Positions 6,592-9,223 of a stretch of DNA of 9,223 nucleotides are shown piece after piece. This DNA comes from Pseudomonadota bacterium (GTDB lineage Bacteria; Pseudomonadota; Alphaproteobacteria; Azospirillales; Azospirillaceae). Numbering within the stretch: the first letter of the stretch is position 1; each line of letters begins with the position of its first letter. Under the pieces are notes generated by a model. That model was not told where the DNA came from. It did not search any database and saw only the letters and a program-made list of their open reading frames with translations. The stretch spans positions 1 to 9,223 of the forward strand of contig JAEZHQ010000207.1 of assembly GCA_023416455.1 (NCBI GenBank), in the 5' to 3' direction. The translations under genes were made by a program, and so were the position numbers.

Positions 6592-7965
6592 TCACACCGG
6601 CAGCCGGACCACCACCCGCAGGCCGCCGTGGGGGCTGTCACCCAGCGTGATGTCGCCGCCGTGACTGCGCACCACGTCCCGCGCGATGGTCAGGCCGAGC
6701 CCGGCGCCCCCCGTCGCCCGGTTGCGCGAGCCGTCCAGGCGGAAGAACGGCTTGAACACGTCCTCCCGGGACCGGGCGGGGATGCCCGGGCCGTCGTCGT
6801 CGACCAGGATGTCGATCGCGCCGGCCCGCCGTTCCGCCCGCACCCAGATGCGCGAACCGTGGCGCCTTGCGTTGGACAGCAGGTTGGCGAGGCAGCGCCG
6901 CGTCGCGTTGGGGCGCAGCGGCAGCGTCAGGCCGCCCTCCGGTGCCCCGTCCAGCGCCAGCGCCACCTCGGCGCCCTCCCGCCGCGCCCCGGCGACCGCC
7001 TCGTTGAGGATGCGGGTCAGGTCGGTGGGCTGCACCGCTTCCGTCCCCTCGCCCCGTGCGAAGGCCAGGTAGCCCTCGATCATCGTCTCCATTTCGGTGA
7101 CGTCGGTCAGCAGCTCCTCGACCTCCGGCCCGTTGCCCATCATGTCGAGCGCCAGCTTCATGCGGGTCAGGGGCGTGCGCAGGTCGTGGCTGACGCCGGC
7201 CAGCATCTCGGTGCGCTGGGTGATCTGGCGCTGGATGCGTTCGCGCATGCGCAGGAAGGCGGCGGCGGCCTGCCGCACCTCGGTGGCGCCCTCGGGCTTG
7301 AAGTCGCGCACCTCGCGCCCCTTGCCCAGCGCGTCGGCCGCCGCCGCCAGCCTCTTGATCGGCCGGATCTGGTTGCGCATGAAGACGATGGCCACGGTGA
7401 ACAGGACGATCGCCGACCCGATCATCCACAGGATGAAGATGTAGCTGGTGGGGCTGAACAGGCGGCGTTCCGGCGACATCACGGACAGCACGCCGTCCGG
7501 CATCTGGACGCGGATCTCATACCATTCGCGGGCGATGCGGGTGTTGATGGAGAAGGGCCGGTGCACCCGCTCGTCCAGCGCCTTGCCCAGCGTCCGCTCC
7601 AGCATGCCGCGCGGCGGCGGCGGGGGATCGGGCAGGGTCAGGCCGGGCTCAAGCGTCACGATCAGGTCGGTGCTGCGCGCCGTGGTGGCGAGCGTCCAGT
7701 TGCGCCCCTCGGGCGAGGGATCGCGTTCCAGCATGCCGATGACCATGCTGATGTCCCCGGCCACCGCGAAGGCCAGCCGGTTGGTCATGGTGTCCCAGTG
7801 GCGGTCGTAGAAGATCCAGGTCGCCACCGCCTGGGCCAGGATGACCGGGGTGACGATGATCACCAGGCTCCGCCCGAACAGGGTGCGGGGCAGGAAACGC
7901 TTCAGGCCCCGCGGTGCGGCGCCGCGGGCGAAGGGCGCCGGCCCGGCCGCGGTCTCGGCGCTCAT
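6592..7965 (-). CDS. EnvZ-like membrane sensor histidine kinase
   Basis: This 457-residue inner-membrane sensor autophosphorylates and would pass phosphate to the adjacent OmpR-like regulator. A basic cytoplasmic tail leads to TM1 (about 32-53). A periplasmic domain of about 120 residues includes a D-P-P-P-P-P run at 113-118. TM2 (about 175-196) is followed by HAMP (197-249), with R-P-I-K-R-L just after the membrane. The dimerisation domain has the H-box S-H-D-L-R-T-P-L-T-R-M-K (259-270; phospho-acceptor His260), close to EnvZ. The ATPase domain has the N-box N-L-L-S-N-A-R-R-H-G (361-370), G1 D-D-D-G-P-G-I-P (389-396), F-box F-K-P-F-F-R-L-D (404-411) and G2 G-G-A-G-L-G-L-T-I-A (419-428). All key residues are present. 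I chose the ATG at 7965 because AGGGGA lies 8 nt upstream; the in-frame GTG at 7989 has no such site. It follows the regulator gene by 34 nt, consistent with one operon. The signal sensed is unknown. Confidence 0.93.
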   Translation of the reverse strand: MSAETAAGPAPFARGAAPRGLKRFLPRTLFGRSLVIIVTPVILAQAVATWIFYDRHWDTMTNRLAFAVAGDISMVIGMLERDPSPEGRNWTLATTARSTDLIVTLEPGLTLPDPPPPPRGMLERTLGKALDERVHRPFSINTRIAREWYEIRVQMPDGVLSVMSPERRLFSPTSYIFILWMIGSAIVLFTVAIVFMRNQIRPIKRLAAAADALGKGREVRDFKPEGATEVRQAAAAFLRMRERIQRQITQRTEMLAGVSHDLRTPLTRMKLALDMMGNGPEVEELLTDVTEMETMIEGYLAFARGEGTEAVQPTDLTRILNEAVAGARREGAEVALALDGAPEGGLTLPLRPNATRRCLANLLSNARRHGSRIWVRAERRAGAIDILVDDDGPGIPARSREDVFKPFFRLDGSRNRATGGAGLGLTIARDVVRSHGGDITLGDSPHGGLRVVVRLPV

Positions 7966-7999
7966 CCCGGCTTCCCCTGCGGGCGGCACCCCGGCGCCG

Positions 8000-8695
8000 T
8001 CACGGGTCGGGCCTCAGCACGTAGCCCTCGCCGCGCACCGTGTGCAGGTAGCGGGGCTCACGCGGGTCGGGCTCGATCTTGCGGCGCAGGCGCGTGACCT
8101 GGACGTCGATGGTCCGGGCGTTGCCGGCGACCTTGCTGCGCTCGGTCAGCTCCTCGCGGGTGAAGGTGATCCCCGGCGACGCGGCAAGGATGCGCAGCAG
8201 GCTGGACTCCGCCGTGGTCAGGCGGACGACCTCGTCGCCGTCGCGCAGCTCGTCCCGGTCGGGCAGATAGACCAGCGGTCCGAGCCGCACCGGCTGGGGG
8301 GGCGGCGGCTCCGGCGGGCGGCTCGCCTGGCGCCGCAGGATCGAATGGATGCGCAGCAGAAGCTCGCGCGGGTTGAAGGGCTTGGCGAGGTAGTCGTCGG
8401 CCCCGGCCTCCAGCCCGGCGATGCGGTCGTCCGGCTCGCCGCGCGCGGTCAGCAGCAGGATGGGGAGGTCGCGGTCCTTGCGCAGCGCCTCGGTCAGCTC
8501 CAGCCCGCTCTCGCCCGGCATCATGACGTCGAGCACCAGAAGGTCGAAATCGAGCCCCGCCAGCGTCGCCCGCGCCTCCGCCGCGTCCTTCGCCGTGCTC
8601 ACCAGGAAGCCGTTCCCCGCGAGATACTTGCGCAGCAGCTCGCGCAGGCGGGTGTCGTCGTCGACGACCAGGATGTGGGGCTGATCTTCGGTCAT
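8000..8695 (-). CDS. OmpR-like response regulator (receiver plus winged helix)
   Basis: This 231-residue DNA-binding regulator is the likely partner of the downstream EnvZ-like kinase. The receiver (about 6-122) has V-V-D-D-D (10-14), the phospho-acceptor Asp56 in L-V-L-D-V-M-M-P-G-E-S-G, Thr83 in L-L-T-A and Lys105 in A-K-P-F-N-P-R-E-L-L. The last stretch, continuing to I-L-R-R-Q-A, is very close to OmpR. A proline-rich linker (126-135, with a P-P-P-P run) leads to the winged-helix domain (about 138-228), with T-I-D-V-Q-V-T-R-L-R-R-K-I-E (195-208) as recognition helix and V-R-G-E-G-Y-V-L as the wing. The ATG at 8695 gives the usual family start. An in-frame ATG at 8731 would add 12 residues without similarity. 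Neither has a Shine-Dalgarno sequence; a TATAGT element lies 6 nt before the 8695 start, so a leaderless mRNA is possible. Confidence 0.93.
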   Translation of the reverse strand: MTEDQPHILVVDDDTRLRELLRKYLAGNGFLVSTAKDAAEARATLAGLDFDLLVLDVMMPGESGLELTEALRKDRDLPILLLTARGEPDDRIAGLEAGADDYLAKPFNPRELLLRIHSILRRQASRPPEPPPPQPVRLGPLVYLPDRDELRDGDEVVRLTTAESSLLRILAASPGITFTREELTERSKVAGNARTIDVQVTRLRRKIEPDPREPRYLHTVRGEGYVLRPDP

Positions 8696-8701
8696 GGCGC
8701 G

Positions 8702-8724
8702 ACTATAGCGCGCCCGCGCGGGCG
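8702..8724 (-). promoter_or_regulatory. Candidate -10 element and palindrome before the response regulator
   Basis: On the minus strand TATAGT (8702-8707) matches five of six -10 consensus bases. It sits 6 nt upstream of the ATG at 8695, which would put the transcription start at or next to the start codon. Directly upstream is a perfect 14-bp palindrome, CGCCCGCGCGGGCG (8711-8724), in the spacer/-35 region. It may be a binding site, or part of a hairpin ending the upstream hybrid-kinase transcript. No good -35 hexamer is visible, so this remains tentative. Confidence 0.35.
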
Positions 8725-8752
8725 GCACCATGGCGCGCGGGGAGGAGGGGGG

Positions 8753-9223
8753 TCACGCGGTGGCGGCGGCCGTCATCCCGGAAAGGGCCGCCAGGATGCG
8801 GTCGGGCCGGGCCGGTTTGGTCAGCAGCGTGCAGCCGGCGGCGGCGGCGGCGCGGGTCAGCTCCGCCGACAGCTCGCCGGTCAGCAGCACGGCGGGCAGT
8901 TCCGCCCCCAGCGCCGCCCGCAGGCTGCCGATCCCGCTCAGCCCGTCGGTCCCGCCGGGCAGCCGGTAGTCGCTGAGGATCGCCGAGGGCAGGCGCAGCG
9001 TCGCCCGCGCCGCCGCCAGCGCGGCGTCGAAGCTGTCCACCGCCACCACGGCAGCCCCGGCCTGCTCCAGCACCAGGGTCAGCGAATGGCGCTGCAACGG
9101 GTCGTCCTCGACCAGCAGGACGAGCCGCCCGGCGAGGCGGCCGGCGGGCGGTGCCGGCGGCGGCGGTGCGGCCGGGCGCCCCTGCGCCGCCGGCACCGTC
9201 ACCGCGAACACCGACCCCCGCCC
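8753..9223 (-). CDS. Hybrid histidine kinase, C-terminal end only (partial)
   Basis: The window contains only the last 156 residues; the gene continues past 9223. The visible part opens with G-R-G-S-V-F-A-V-T-V-P, the closing strand of a histidine-kinase ATPase domain. A Pro/Ala-rich linker (16-30, with a P-P-P-P run) and a receiver domain (about 33-150) follow. The receiver has V-E-D-D (38-41), phospho-acceptor Asp85 in I-L-S-D-Y-R-L-P-G-G-T-D-G, Thr115 in L-L-T-G-E and Lys136 in L-T-K-P. It therefore looks active. S-D-Y-R-L-P-G-G-T-D-G followed by L-L-T-G is typical of hybrid kinases in alphaproteobacteria and pseudomonads. A GTG at 9211 would give a stand-alone receiver, but the ATPase-like residues upstream argue for a fused protein. 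The sensor domains cannot be seen. Its stop is 57 bp before the response regulator on the same strand, so cotranscription is possible. Confidence 0.85.
   Translation of the reverse strand, partial: GRGSVFAVTVPAAQGRPAAPPPPAPPAGRLAGRLVLLVEDDPLQRHSLTLVLEQAGAAVVAVDSFDAALAAARATLRLPSAILSDYRLPGGTDGLSGIGSLRAALGAELPAVLLTGELSAELTRAAAAAGCTLLTKPARPDRILAALSGMTAAATA

Noticed and set aside
6628..8097. Long plus-strand open frame opposite the sensor kinase
   Set aside because: It is antisense to a gene with all histidine-kinase motifs; the translation is His/Arg/Gln-rich without motifs.
8753..9211. A stand-alone single-domain receiver protein starting at the GTG at 9211
   Set aside because: The residues just before and after that GTG (G-R-G-S-V-F-A-V-T-V-P) form the closing strand of a histidine-kinase ATPase domain in the same open frame, so the gene is better read as a hybrid kinase cut by the window edge.

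Overview
The window is about 70% G+C with strongly G/C-ending codons. It carries HflX, a phasin (polyhydroxyalkanoate granule protein), CsaA and an EnvZ/OmpR-type pair. This gene content and composition suggest an alphaproteobacterium of the Azospirillum/Rhodospirillales kind. That placement is inferred from composition and families, not from a marker gene.

Layout, left to right. Positions 1-240 hold no supportable gene. A small DUF2934 protein (minus, 241-651) and the ribosome-associated GTPase HflX (minus, 758-2149) follow. HflX is divergent from a polytopic GT-C/GT39-like membrane protein (plus, 2295-3932), and the 145-bp gap between them holds a 16-bp tandem duplication. Next on the plus strand come a TetR-type regulator with a COQ9-like C-terminal half (4007-4657), a phasin (4791-5237) closed by a strong hairpin terminator, the chaperone CsaA (5482-5817) and a class I SAM-dependent methyltransferase (5884-6564). 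The right third is on the minus strand and converges on the methyltransferase. In transcription order it has the C-terminal end of a hybrid histidine kinase (running off the right edge at 9223), an OmpR-like response regulator (8000-8695) and an EnvZ-like sensor kinase (6592-7965).

How the genes relate. The response regulator and sensor kinase are adjacent and probably cotranscribed, and they form a plausible cognate pair. The hybrid kinase ends 57 bp upstream and may share the transcript. The phasin has the clearest control region: a sigma70-like promoter followed by a perfect 10-bp-arm palindrome containing CTGC-N3-GCAG, which matches the recognition pattern reported for the PHA regulator PhaR. 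HflX and CsaA both relate to translation or protein folding under stress, but nothing here links them directly.

Most of the window is ordinary core-type chromosome, and I see no mobile element, CRISPR array, RNA gene or clearly new multi-gene system. The most interesting signals are in the gaps: the phasin operator, a four-unit 15-bp tandem array ending exactly at the methyltransferase start codon, the 16-bp duplication before hflX, and a possible leaderless start for the response regulator.
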